From contig NZ_JAQGJT010000019.1 of assembly GCF_028290495.1 (NCBI RefSeq), positions 1 to 64,000 of the forward strand: a stretch of 64,000 nt of DNA, given 5' to 3'. The translations under genes and the position numbers were made by a program. Every line of letters begins with the position of its first letter. The first letter of the stretch is position 1. Source of the stretch: Tardiphaga sp. GTDB taxonomy: Bacteria; Pseudomonadota; Alphaproteobacteria; Rhizobiales; Xanthobacteraceae. Of this stretch, positions 12,329-21,666 are shown piece by piece. The notes under the pieces are model-generated. The model ran no database searches, had not been told where the DNA came from, and saw nothing but the letters and a program-made list of their open reading frames with translations.

Positions 12329-13621
12329 TCACGGCCGGGTCTGCCCGGTGCCGTGGATACGATATTTGAAGCTGGTGAGCTGCTCCGCGCCAACCGGACC
12401 GCGGGCGTGGAATTTGCCGGTGGCGATGCCGATCTCGGCGCCGAAGCCGAACTCGCCGCCATCGGCGAACTGCGTTGAGGCGTTATGCAACACGATCGCG
12501 GAATCGACCTCGTTGAGAAAGCGCGTCGCGGCCGCGACATCCTCGGTCACGATCGCATCCGTGTGGTGCGAGCCGTGGTCGTGAATATGGATGAGCGCGC
12601 CATCGAGACCGTCGACGATCTTCGCCGCGATGATGGCGTCCTCGTATTCGGTGTCCCAGTCCTCGTCGGTAGCAGCCTTCACGCGCGCATCCGCGGCCTG
12701 CACGGCGACGTCACCGCGGACTTCGCAGCCGGCCTCGATCAGCATTTCGACCAGCGGCTTGAGATGCGTTGCGGCCACCGCGCGGTCGATCAGCAGTGTC
12801 TCGGTCGCGCCGCAGACGCCGGGCCGCCGCATCTTGGCGTTCAACACGATCGATTTCGCCATATCGAGCGAAGCAGCGCGATCGACATAGACGTGATTGA
12901 CGCCTTCGAGATGCGCGAACACCGGCACCCGGGCCTCGGCTTCGACGCGCGCGACCAGGCTCTTGCCGCCACGCGGCACGATCACGTCCACGCCGCCGTT
13001 GAGGCCGCTCAGCAGCAGCCCGACCGCGGCGCGGTCGCGGGTCGGCACCAGCGTAATCGCGGCCTCCGGGAGCCCGGCCTCGCGAAGCCCCTGCACCAGA
13101 CAGGCATGGATCGCGCGGCAGGAGCGGAAACTGTCGGAGCCGCCGCGCAGGATCACGGCATTGCCGGATTTCATGCAGAGCACGCCGGCATCTGCCGCCA
13201 CGTTCGGACGGCTCTCGAAAATCACCGCGACAACACCGAGCGGCACGCGGACGCGCTCGATGGTCATGCCGTTCGGCCGCTGCCAAGTTTCGGTGACAAG
13301 GCCGACGGGGTCGGCAATATCCTGGATAACGCGGATACCGTCGGCCATCGCGCTGACGCGGGCCGCGGTCAGGGTCAGGCGGTCGACGAAGGCGGCAGTC
13401 GCGCCGGACGCACTGGCTTCGGTGACATCCTCGGCGTTGGCGGCCAGGATAGCCGGCGCCCCCTCGCGGATCGCCCGCTCCATCGCCGCCAGCGCCCGGT
13501 TTTTCTGTTCGGCCGGCGCAATCGCCAGCGCCCGCGCGGCAGCGCGCGCGTCTTGCGCGAGGGCGTTCATCAGCAGCGGCAAATCAGCCGTGCCGTCGAT
13601 GGATTTCAGCGAGGCGGTCAT
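12329..13621 (-). CDS. proA: Gamma-glutamyl phosphate reductase
   Basis: 430 residues, the normal length. It catalyses the NADPH-dependent reduction of gamma-glutamyl phosphate to glutamate semialdehyde, the second step of proline synthesis. The aldehyde-dehydrogenase fold is clear: [16 protein letters not shown], the [11 protein letters not shown] loop and the catalytic cysteine in [13 protein letters not shown]. ProB, its usual upstream partner, is not next to it; a chemoreceptor gene lies there instead. Confidence 0.96.
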   Translation of the reverse strand: MTASLKSIDGTADLPLLMNALAQDARAAARALAIAPAEQKNRALAAMERAIREGAPAILAANAEDVTEASASGATAAFVDRLTLTAARVSAMADGIRVIQDIADPVGLVTETWQRPNGMTIERVRVPLGVVAVIFESRPNVAADAGVLCMKSGNAVILRGGSDSFRSCRAIHACLVQGLREAGLPEAAITLVPTRDRAAVGLLLSGLNGGVDVIVPRGGKSLVARVEAEARVPVFAHLEGVNHVYVDRAASLDMAKSIVLNAKMRRPGVCGATETLLIDRAVAATHLKPLVEMLIEAGCEVRGDVAVQAADARVKAATDEDWDTEYEDAIIAAKIVDGLDGALIHIHDHGSHHTDAIVTEDVAAATRFLNEVDSAIVLHNASTQFADGGEFGFGAEIGIATGKFHARGPVGAEQLTSFKYRIHGTGQTRP

Positions 13622-13717
13622 GTCAGGCCCAGGCGGCAGGAAGCTCTATACGCAAAATAGGGGCTCCCAGGCCCGAGGTCAAAGCGTGTTCGGCGATGGC
13701 TGGCGCGCGAAAGCGCG

Positions 13718-15400
13718 TCAAGCCGCCCGAACCGTGGCCAGGAAGTCGCTGACCTCGGCCTGCAGCGTTCGGGCCTGCGCCGCCAGCCGGTCGGCCTCGC
13801 CGAGCAGTCCGGAGGCCGCCTGGCCGGTGGCTTCGACGGCTTCGCTGACGCCGTTGATGTTTTCCGAGACGTGCTTGGCGGAATCCGCGGCTTCCTGGAC
13901 GTTGCGGGTGATTTCCTGGGTCGCAGCGCCCTGCTGGTGCATCGAGGCCGCGATGGTGGTGGAGATGTCGTTGACCTCGACGATGGTCATCGAGATCCGC
14001 TTGATCGCCGCCACGGCGTCGGCGGTCTCGGCCTGGATGGTCTCGATCTGGGCGCGAATGTCGTCGGTGGCTTTGGATGTCTGGGTCGCCAGCGACTTCA
14101 CTTCGGAGGCAACCACCGCAAAGCCGCGGCCGGCGTCGCCTGCGCGCGCCGCCTCGATGGTGGCATTCAGCGCCAGCAAGTTGGTTTGGCTGGCGATCTG
14201 GGTGATGAAGGCGACCACCTCGCCGATCTTCTGCGCGGCATCGGCGAGGCCGGCAACGCTGGCATTGGTCTTCTCGCTCTCTTCGTTGGCCTTACGCGCC
14301 ACCACCGAGGCCTGCGTCACCTGGCGGCCGATTTCCGAGATCGAGGCCGCCAGCTCTTCCGATGCGGCGGCGACGGTCTGCACATTGACGGTGGATTCCT
14401 CGGCGCCGGCGGCCACCGCGCTGGTACGCTGCTGGGTGCTTTCGGCATTGACCGACATCGTCTGCGCGGTGCTCTGCATCGCCGCTGCGGCGCCGGACAC
14501 GGCGCCGACGATGCCGCCGATACGAGCCTCGAAGCCATCCGCCATTTCGCGCATCAGTTGTTTCTTCTGCCGCTCGGCCTGGGCGCCGAGCTCTTTCTGT
14601 TCGGCCTGCATAGCCTGCATCGCGACCGCATTGTTCTTGAACACCTGCACTGCTTTCGCCATCTCGCCGACTTCGTCGCTGCGCGAGGCCTCAGAGATAT
14701 CAACCGACAGATCGCCACCGACCAGCCGCTCCATCTTGTCTTTCAACCCCGTCAGCGAAAGGCTGATATTGCGGCTGAGCAGCAGGATCAGTCCGCTGGT
14801 GATGAGTAGCAGCACCATGCCGTAGCCGGCCAGCCGATACACGACCGCGCGATAGTCTGCCTCCAGGTCATCGATCCAGACACCGGCAGTGATGATCAGC
14901 TTCCACGGCACGAATTTTTTGACAAAGGTCATTTTCGGCAAGGCCTCGGTCGTGCCGGGCTTCGGATAGTCATAGGTCGTGACACCTTCGTCGCTGGACT
15001 TCACGGCGGCCGTCAGGTTGTCCGAAACATAGCGGCCGTCCGGCATGGTCGAGCCGCGGCCACCCTCGATCTTCGGAACGCCGGCATTGGTGAACCAAAT
15101 GCCGTCGAAATTGACGATCGCCACATAGGCCTTGTGATCATCGAACCACATGCCCCGGCCGGCATCCCTGAAGCGAGCCATGGCGTCGTCCCGCGTCATC
15201 TTGCCGGCAAGGACCTGGGCTTCGAGCGCGCTGGCCTGCTCCGTCGCCATTTCGACAACGCCCTTCAGCTTGGCAACGCGGTCCTGCAGCATCCGCTCAT
15301 GCAGAATAGAAGTCGCTGCGCCGATCGCCGCCGTCAATGAAATGCCAGTCAGGGCCAGAACCAGCAGAAGCTTGGTTCGGATGCGGATTTTATTGATCAT
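13718..15400 (-). CDS. Methyl-accepting chemotaxis protein with single Cache domain
   Basis: 560 residues. A first membrane helix (about residues 11-31) is followed by a periplasmic single Cache domain (about 35-185, with WFDDHKAYVAIVNFDGIWF and YDYPKPGT), a second helix (about 190-210), HAMP (about 210-265) and the signalling domain with the conserved hairpin-tip region ITQIASQTNLLALNATIEAA. Small organic acids are common ligands of such Cache domains, but the ligand cannot be read here. No che genes are nearby, so it is an orphan receptor. It occupies the place where proB and obgE often lie in relatives. Confidence 0.92.
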   Translation of the reverse strand: MINKIRIRTKLLLVLALTGISLTAAIGAATSILHERMLQDRVAKLKGVVEMATEQASALEAQVLAGKMTRDDAMARFRDAGRGMWFDDHKAYVAIVNFDGIWFTNAGVPKIEGGRGSTMPDGRYVSDNLTAAVKSSDEGVTTYDYPKPGTTEALPKMTFVKKFVPWKLIITAGVWIDDLEADYRAVVYRLAGYGMVLLLITSGLILLLSRNISLSLTGLKDKMERLVGGDLSVDISEASRSDEVGEMAKAVQVFKNNAVAMQAMQAEQKELGAQAERQKKQLMREMADGFEARIGGIVGAVSGAAAAMQSTAQTMSVNAESTQQRTSAVAAGAEESTVNVQTVAAASEELAASISEIGRQVTQASVVARKANEESEKTNASVAGLADAAQKIGEVVAFITQIASQTNLLALNATIEAARAGDAGRGFAVVASEVKSLATQTSKATDDIRAQIETIQAETADAVAAIKRISMTIVEVNDISTTIAASMHQQGAATQEITRNVQEAADSAKHVSENINGVSEAVEATGQAASGLLGEADRLAAQARTLQAEVSDFLATVRAA

Positions 15401-15476
15401 GGCAACGACCCCTGCGCGGAAATTACCGCAGGGTGTGGCACGGCATGGACGAAGATACCGTTAATTGGAAGCCACT

Positions 15477-15531
15477 CAGAATAAAATTGCGAACTCTCAT
15501 ATCATTGAAATTACTTTATAATTCCTGGAGA
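15477..15531 (+). promoter_or_regulatory. AT-rich upstream element with TATAAT, copy A
   Basis: AT-rich stretch with CGAACTCTCATATCATTGAA and TATAAT, about 80 bases before the cyclase gene. A diverged copy is found at 21128-21181. The TATAAT could be a -10 box, but no good -35 box is seen at 17-18 bases. Confidence 0.45.
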
Positions 15532-15609
15532 CCGCCGCCTGGATCGACTGATGCGGCTTCGCACGCCTTCCGTACCTGCTATTGTCAAGCGTGAACCGTG
15601 AGTTCCGCC

Positions 15610-18600
15610 ATGACTGGGATTGCAGAATGGCTAGCATCGGTCGGCTTGGGAGAGTACGCCCAGCGCTTCGGCGAGAATGCCATTGACCTCTCGGTCGTCC
15701 GCGATCTGACGGAGCAGGATCTAAAGGATCTCGGCGTGCTGCTTGGGCATCGCCGCAAGATGCTGCGCGCGATTGCAGAGTTTAAGGGCGGCATCCACAT
15801 AACACCCGAAACAGGGGCCAAACTGTTGCCGCGAGACGCCGCTGAGCGGCGCCAGCTTACGGTCATGTTCTGCGATCTGGTGGGCTCGTCGGCCCTTTCG
15901 GTCCGCCTTGATCCTGAGGACTTGCGAGCGGTAATAGGCGCCTTTCACAGATGTATCGCAGAGGTTATCGAGCAGAATGAGGGCGTTATCGTTAAGTACC
16001 TGGGCGATGGCGCGCTCGCCTATTTCGGCTATCCCCTGGCGCACGAGGATGATGCCGAGCAGGCGACGCGCGCAGGGCTGACGCTGGTCGACGCCGTGGC
16101 CAACCTCCCGACAGAAATCGGCGGCAAGCTGCAAGTTCGGGTTGGCATCGCGACCGGCACAGTCGTCGTCGGCGATTTGATCGGTGAAGGTGCCGCCAAG
16201 GAGCAGGTGGTCATCGGTGAGACGCCAAATTTAGCTGCGCGCCTGCAGACGTTCGCCGAGCCTGGTATGGTGCTAATCTCCGAGAGTACACACCGGCTCG
16301 CTGAGGGGTATTTCGAATTCCGCAATCTCGGCCCTATCACACTTAAAGGCTGGGCGGACCCGGTACCGGCTTGGCAGGTCCTGAGAACCAGTGGAGTGGA
16401 AAGCCGTTTCGAGGCGCAACACACGGCCAGATTGACACCACTGATCGGTCGCGACGAGGAGATCGAGCTATTAGTACGTCGCTGGCGGCATGCCTCGCAG
16501 GGCGACGGCTGCGTTGTGGTGCTGACAGGAGAGCCGGGCATCGGCAAGTCGCACATTTCCCTCGCGCTTCAGGAACGACTTCAAGCCGAACCACACATTC
16601 CGTTGCGCTTTTTCTGCTCAGCGCATCACACGAACAGTGCGCTGTTTCCATTCATCGGCCAACTCGAACGGGCCGCCCGGTTTGAGCGAAGTGACTCAAC
16701 GGCGGAGAAATTCGGCAAGCTCGAAGCTTTGCTCGTCCCACCCGGCGCTGACGCGGACCATGCGATGCCGCTCCTGGCCAACCTTCTGTCGTTACCACCC
16801 GATGACCGCCATCGCCTACCAGAGCTGAGCCCGCAAAAGCGCAAGGAAATGACGTTGGCGGCGCTTTTGGCACAGTTCAATAACCTGGCAGCCCGGCGGC
16901 CACTGTTCATCCTTTTTGAGGATGTCCATTGGGCGGACCCGACCTCGCTGGAGCTACTCACGGTTATACTGGACCAGGTGCCCCGGCTTCGGGTGCTGCT
17001 GCTCATCACCGCGAGACCGGAGTTCACGGCACCCTGGCCAGGTCATGCACATGTGACGACGGTCTCGCTAACGCGACTAAGCCGACGCGACGGGGCGACA
17101 TTGATCGGTCGCGTCACCGCTGGAAAAACGCTTCCGGAGGAGGTGATGAACCAGATCCTCGCGCGTACCGATGGCGTGCCCCTCTTCGTCGAAGAACTAA
17201 CCAAGACGGTACTGGAAACCGGATTCCTGGAGGAGCGGGACGGTCATTACGCGCTCAACCGTCCACTGCCCTCGATGGCGATTCCGACAACATTGCACGC
17301 ATCGCTGGTGGCAAGACTCGACCGGTTGGCGCCGGTGAGGGAAGTAGCCCAGATCGGTGCAGTGGTAGGCCGGGAATTCTCCTACGAACTGCTGAACACC
17401 GTAGCGGGGCTGTCTAAAGAGAAGCTTGAGGGCGCGCTTACCCAACTGGTTCGGTCAGAGCTGGTATTCTGTCGGGGTGAGGCGCCGGAGGCGGTCTATA
17501 CCTTCAAGCACGCGCTTGTGCGGGACGCAGCCTATTCGGGACTTCTGAAAAGCCAGCGCGCAGCGCTACATGCCACAATCGCGGACGCATTCGAACAACG
17601 GTTCCCGGAAATTGTGGAGGCTCAACCCGAAACTCTCGCGCACCATCTCACCGAGGCCGGACTCATCGAAAAGGCGCAAGGCTATTGGCTAAAGGCCAGC
17701 AAGAAAGCAGCCATGCGCTCCGCCAACCTTGAGGCCATCGCACACTCGCAGCGAGGCATCGAAGCCTTGGGACACCTGGCCGACAGCGGAGGAAAGGACA
17801 GGTGGGAGCTTGATTTTCACCTCGCCCTGGGGCCCTGCCTGATCGCAACCCAGGGACCTGCTTCGAACAACGCGGTCGCGACGTTCGCCCGCGCTCGTGA
17901 GTTGTGCGAGCGCCTCGGAGATCCCCCCGAGCATCTCCAGGTCATGTTCTGGCTTACCACCGCGAGCGTTATTCGCGGTGAGTTGCCGGCGGCCCAGGAA
18001 GCGATTGCGGTCTTGCTTCATCTCGCCGAAGCGCGCGGCGATCGTCCTGCGTTGCTCAACGCGACGCGCGGGCAGGCTATGATCCGCCTTTTCATGGGAC
18101 ATCTCACCAGTGCCCGCGAAGTGCTCGAACGAGCGATCGCGGCGTTCAACGGAAGTAGCGAGGAGGAGAGATTGGCGGCTCGCGCGGCCGGCCAGGACGC
18201 CGGAGTGGCTGACCTGGCCCTGATGTCGTGGGCTCTCTGGCTGCTCGGCGATGCCGATACTGCAATCAACCGAATGGTCGCCGCGATTCAGCGCGCTGAC
18301 GGCATCGATCATCCGCATTCGCAAGCTTATGCTTGTTACTATGCGTCTGTTCTCCACGCCCTTCGGGGGGAGCTGTCGAACGCGCAGGAATATGCAGAAC
18401 GCTGTATCGCTCTATCGGAGGAACACGGATTTCGGCAGTGGCGCGGCCTGGCGCACGCCGTCCGGGGAATCTGCGTGACTTTACTCGACCCTTCATCCAG
18501 CGCGATCGAGGAAGTCCGGAGTGCGTTGGATGAATATCGCCGCGCGGGCTATCAGCTCGGCATCACGGCGCTGTATGTACTCTTGTGTCCGGCCTTGCTG

Positions 18601-18969
18601 TTAAGTCACGGATGCGAGGCTGCGCTGGATCTGATCGAGCAAGGGCTCGCTACAACAAATCGCAACAGCGAACAGATATTCGAGGCAGAACTGTATCGAT
18701 TGAAGGCGCATGCGCTGCTCGTCCGCGACGCCCCTGATGCCACGGCCGAGGCGGCGTCACTGCTCAACCAGGCGCTGACCATGGCAAGAAACCAGCACGC
18801 CAATGCCCTTGAACTTCGGGCAGCGAGAGATTTGGCCGCGCTATGGGCCGATCAAGGTCGACGTAAGGAAGCCCACGACCTTCTCGCACCCATCTACAAT
18901 TGGTTCACCGAAGGATTCGACACGCAAGATCTGAGACAGGCGAAGGCATTGCTCGACCAGTTGCGGTGA
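15610..18969 (+). CDS. SAM-domain class III adenylate/guanylate cyclase with AAA ATPase and TPR region
   Basis: About 1,119 residues. Order: SAM domain (residues 3-60, IAEWLASVGLGEYAQRF), class III cyclase domain (about 85-245), AAA/ORC-like ATPase (about 275-560; Walker A GEPGIGKS, Walker B LFILFEDVHWAD), then TPR-like helices to the end. Metal-binding aspartates are present in VMFCDLVGSS and KYLGDGALAYFG, and the transition-state Asn/Arg pair in TPNLAARLQ, so it should be active. This design is common in Bradyrhizobium and is probably cytosolic, with no membrane helix seen. The ATG at 15610 is preferred; GTG at 15598 is also in frame. Its input signal is unknown. Confidence 0.9.
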   Translation: MTGIAEWLASVGLGEYAQRFGENAIDLSVVRDLTEQDLKDLGVLLGHRRKMLRAIAEFKGGIHITPETGAKLLPRDAAERRQLTVMFCDLVGSSALSVRLDPEDLRAVIGAFHRCIAEVIEQNEGVIVKYLGDGALAYFGYPLAHEDDAEQATRAGLTLVDAVANLPTEIGGKLQVRVGIATGTVVVGDLIGEGAAKEQVVIGETPNLAARLQTFAEPGMVLISESTHRLAEGYFEFRNLGPITLKGWADPVPAWQVLRTSGVESRFEAQHTARLTPLIGRDEEIELLVRRWRHASQGDGCVVVLTGEPGIGKSHISLALQERLQAEPHIPLRFFCSAHHTNSALFPFIGQLERAARFERSDSTAEKFGKLEALLVPPGADADHAMPLLANLLSLPPDDRHRLPELSPQKRKEMTLAALLAQFNNLAARRPLFILFEDVHWADPTSLELLTVILDQVPRLRVLLLITARPEFTAPWPGHAHVTTVSLTRLSRRDGATLIGRVTAGKTLPEEVMNQILARTDGVPLFVEELTKTVLETGFLEERDGHYALNRPLPSMAIPTTLHASLVARLDRLAPVREVAQIGAVVGREFSYELLNTVAGLSKEKLEGALTQLVRSELVFCRGEAPEAVYTFKHALVRDAAYSGLLKSQRAALHATIADAFEQRFPEIVEAQPETLAHHLTEAGLIEKAQGYWLKASKKAAMRSANLEAIAHSQRGIEALGHLADSGGKDRWELDFHLALGPCLIATQGPASNNAVATFARARELCERLGDPPEHLQVMFWLTTASVIRGELPAAQEAIAVLLHLAEARGDRPALLNATRGQAMIRLFMGHLTSAREVLERAIAAFNGSSEEERLAARAAGQDAGVADLALMSWALWLLGDADTAINRMVAAIQRADGIDHPHSQAYACYYASVLHALRGELSNAQEYAERCIALSEEHGFRQWRGLAHAVRGICVTLLDPSSSAIEEVRSALDEYRRAGYQLGITALYVLLCPALLLSHGCEAALDLIEQGLATTNRNSEQIFEAELYRLKAHALLVRDAPDATAEAASLLNQALTMARNQHANALELRAARDLAALWADQGRRKEAHDLLAPIYNWFTEGFDTQDLRQAKALLDQLR

Positions 18970-19015
18970 ACTGAACCTGGCCACAGGTCGTTGAGCCTTA
19001 GATCAAAGATATGCG

Positions 19016-20257
19016 TTACTTTGCGCCACGCCTGCTCGATCGCTTTTTTCCATCTTCGGCTTGGCGCTCGTTTATAAACCGTACTTTTTCAGTCTTATTT
19101 TCGCCCGCGGCATGATACGCCCCGATCGCTTTCTCGGCTGCGGCTTCTCCGAGCCTTCGCCCACGATCGAGATTGCTGTGATTCCATTTGAAATCGATGG
19201 TGGCGGGCACCTGAATCTCGACAACCGTGCCTTTCCACGGCTGCTCTCCAGGTTGAGGATACTGCACATGGTATTTGAACAGCTTGACGTCATCTTCGCC
19301 GACGGTGGCTGCAAACAGTTGGCACAGATTGGCCATCGCATCGTGAAGGTTTTCAGGTTTTCGAATTTGCTTGACGTCGACAATCCTGCTCACCCAGATT
19401 TCGTCCAGATCAGGATGTTCTTCGAGAAGGCTACGGAAATTGACGGTATCGACCAGCGCGCCTTCGCAATACGTATTGCCGTCGATCTTCACCGTTTCTT
19501 CGATGAAAGGAAGAGCCGAACACGCACATAAAGTGGATGCGCTGACGTCTCCCCTGTACCCGCTATCCTTCATTGAATAGTTGGAAAAGAACGCGAGTGT
19601 CTGCTCATCAAGATTCCAGGCGTTGTGAAAGATCCACGGCTTCTCATCCCCGAACAGCCTTTCGAACTTGATGGATTTCATGAAATCGCTGTTCGGATAG
19701 TTGATCCTGGACAGGCCGGTCACGTTGGACAGGTACATCATGGATGTAAGATAACGAACGAAGGGATTAGGTGCCATCACCTGATTGAGAACCCATTTAT
19801 TGATATCTCCCTCGTCCCACTTTTTGAATCCTCGCTCACGATCAGGAAGGTGGTCGTATAGCATCGACATGGACTCCTTGAAGGCATCCATCATTCGGTG
19901 CGGTAGCCAGAGGTTATCGTAAGTTTCACGCTTGGACGCGAACTCCATCAATGATCGCGTGGTGCTGAACCAGTCTGGTCCAAATACCGTATTTATGGGA
20001 AAGCGTTCATAGCTCTCATCATCGCGAAACACGCCATTCCTGAAGAATTCATATGTCTGTTCGACTTCCTTGCCCTTGTCGCACTGGTTGTAGACGATGC
20101 CGACCCATGCGCCGATGCAAGACAGAGACCACACATCGAACGTTATGTTGGCGTCGCGAAGAGCTTTCAGAACGCCTATGTGCAGACCTGCTGCAGGTCC
20201 ACCACCGCCAAGCGTAATTGCTCTCTTTGGAATTCGAGGCTTCGCAGGTTCCTTCAT
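19016..20257 (-). CDS. Patatin-like protein with altered active-site motifs
   Basis: 413 residues. The N-terminal oxyanion-hole loop LGGGGPAAGLHIGVLKAL is typical of patatin-like acyl hydrolases. The nucleophile elbow, normally GxSxG, reads SLSCIGAW: the serine is kept but both glycines are changed. The second motif, normally DG[GA], reads CEGALVD, with Glu for Asp. It may be a subfamily with its own motif or a weak or inactive enzyme. No signal peptide is seen. It converges with the cyclase gene (46-base gap). Confidence 0.75.
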   Translation of the reverse strand: MKEPAKPRIPKRAITLGGGGPAAGLHIGVLKALRDANITFDVWSLSCIGAWVGIVYNQCDKGKEVEQTYEFFRNGVFRDDESYERFPINTVFGPDWFSTTRSLMEFASKRETYDNLWLPHRMMDAFKESMSMLYDHLPDRERGFKKWDEGDINKWVLNQVMAPNPFVRYLTSMMYLSNVTGLSRINYPNSDFMKSIKFERLFGDEKPWIFHNAWNLDEQTLAFFSNYSMKDSGYRGDVSASTLCACSALPFIEETVKIDGNTYCEGALVDTVNFRSLLEEHPDLDEIWVSRIVDVKQIRKPENLHDAMANLCQLFAATVGEDDVKLFKYHVQYPQPGEQPWKGTVVEIQVPATIDFKWNHSNLDRGRRLGEAAAEKAIGAYHAAGENKTEKVRFINERQAEDGKKRSSRRGAK

Positions 20258-20489
20258 TCGCCCGCCCCTTTAATATGCTTTTGATATTAAATGTGCCTGA
20301 CCGAACTCTTGAGTTTTGAGGATGAGGAAAGACTAGTTCTTTTTTGGACTTTTGGAAAGCGGCCGACTGCACGTCAATTCACATATGACAGCAGCACTGA
20401 CAGAGACGTCGTTTATCGAACAAGCCGCTCATCAATGCCGGAGAGGTTTTGCAGCGGCCGGCCGGAGTAAAAGTGCGGCACGGACACTA

Positions 20490-20523
20490 GCAAGAAGCCC
20501 CCCGATGTCGGGGGCCTTCTTGC
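20490..20523. terminator. Terminator-like hairpin in relic region
   Basis: An 8-bp plus 7-bp stem with one C:C mismatch and a 2-base loop (arms 20490-20505 and 20508-20523) followed by TTGTCG. It lies in non-coding sequence upstream of the patatin gene; what it terminates is not clear. Confidence 0.4.
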
Positions 20524-20583
20524 TTGTCGCGTTTCAGTATTTGAAGGGCCGCGTCCGACAGCGGCTCTGATCGGACTCGGCGT

Positions 20584-20684
20584 GACCGGCGCCTGGAGTC
20601 AGCAAGCCTGAAGCTGTCGCCGTTCATTTCGAGGATATGGACGTGATGCGTGAGGCGGTCGGGGAGCGCGCCGGTGAGCCGCTC
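20584..20684 (-). pseudogene. IS21-family IstB helper ATPase, C-terminal remnant
   Basis: On the minus strand an open stretch reads LTGALPDRLTHHVHILEMNG and then DSFRLADSRR, the characteristic C-terminus of IS21 IstB. Nothing upstream (higher coordinates) continues the gene; it stops abruptly near 20684, where a different relic in the opposite orientation begins. No istA, terminal inverted repeats or target duplication were found, so this is an old fragment. Confidence 0.8.
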
Positions 20685-20703
20685 GGAAGGCCATTATGTC
20701 TGA

Positions 20704-21081
20704 CGAAGTGAATGTGATGATGCAACGCCTGAGTCGCTGGTCTGCACTGACGACATGCCCGCCGCGGCACAGCGGTGCCTGTTGCCGCAATTGGCTAAGG
20801 CAGGTGCGAGGCTTTGCTATCACGGCGATTTCGATCAGGCGGGAGTGCGAATTGGCAACCATGCGATGCGCAAGCATGGAGCGTAATCCTGGCGCTTTAA
20901 CACCGACGACGACGAGTCCGCCGTTGAAGGAGCATCTGACCGTGGACAGGCGCTCACGGGAAAGGCTGCACGCGCGTCTTGGGCCGACGGGGTGATGACA
21001 ACGATGCAGCAGCACCGTCTCTCTGTTGCTGAGGAGGCTCTTGCGGCTTCTTCCTTGAAGGATCTCAGATCGGCAAGATAA
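20704..21081 (+). pseudogene. DUF2399 (TIGR02679/JetD-like) protein, decayed C-terminal fragment
   Basis: In one frame the stretch reads LVCTDDMPAAAQRCLLPQLA, then GARLCYHGDFDQAGVRIGNH, an in-frame TAA at 20884-20886, then sequence with ALTGKAARASWADGVMTTMQ and SVAEEALAASSLKDL to a stop at 21079-21081. The YHGDFD..G.RI motif is the Toprim-like metal site of the DUF2399 family, the JetD nuclease of one type of the SMC-like Wadjet plasmid-defence systems. The N-terminal two thirds and the partner genes jetABC are missing. Confidence 0.75.
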
Positions 21082-21666
21082 CGGGTTCGTGGTTTTATTC
21101 TGAATGGAAGCAGAATGGCGCGCCATCCAGAACAAAGCTACGAACTCTTATATGATTGAAATTGCTGTATAATGCTAGATCTCACCGCAGACTCGGAGAG
21201 ATCTGTCCCCAACTGTTGAGGGCACTTGTGGGGGCGAGTCACTGGTTTGCTACATCGCGAGAGCGCTATCACAGGAGCGTTGCTTTCCCACCGGGAGAAC
21301 AGCTAACTCGGAAGGCGATGTCCTGACAGTCCGCCAAAGCTGCCGTTCGTGCGCGATCCGTCGCCATCTAAAACAATCGTGAGTAGGTTCAAATCATAGA
21401 CTCGCAACCATCGATACAGACATTTGCTGATGGTGGCCATTTAGGTGTGATTGGAGAATCGAACGCATTGCTCAACGATCGTCTCTTCTGGAGGCGACAG
21501 CCAGTTCGTCGGTATTCCAACAGCTTGAGCGGCAGTGCGCGCCGACGCAGCACGTGATGCGTCCCATTACCATGCGCGTTAACGGTTGCGAGGCAGTTCA
21601 TTAGGAAACTTGGGCGCCACCGTTCAACCTGTCGTTAATCGTGACCAGCGCTCATCCATGTTGCCA
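21082..21666. other. Non-coding relic stretch before the autotransporter stop
   Basis: No gene is supported. It contains copy B of the AT-rich upstream element (21128-21181) and short open stretches with no recognised similarity. Base composition is lower in GC than the flanking genes, in keeping with decayed foreign DNA. Confidence 0.5.
21128..21181 (+). repeat. AT-rich upstream element, copy B
   Basis: Shares the order CGAACTCT-ATAT-ATTGAAATT-CT-TATAAT with copy A at 15477-15531, with scattered substitutions (about four in five positions alike by eye). It may be the relic 5' region of a second cyclase-like gene, or a small mobile repeat carrying a promoter. Confidence 0.5.

Noticed and set aside
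12485-13660. Plus-strand frame across proA
   Set aside because: Antisense shadow of proA with the usual His/Arg-rich composition.
20584-20684. Functional IS21 element
   Set aside because: Only the last 30-odd codons of istB remain; no istA or terminal repeats.
21181-21600. Possible small genes in the relic region
   Set aside because: Short open stretches on both strands have no start with Shine-Dalgarno sequence and no recognised motifs.
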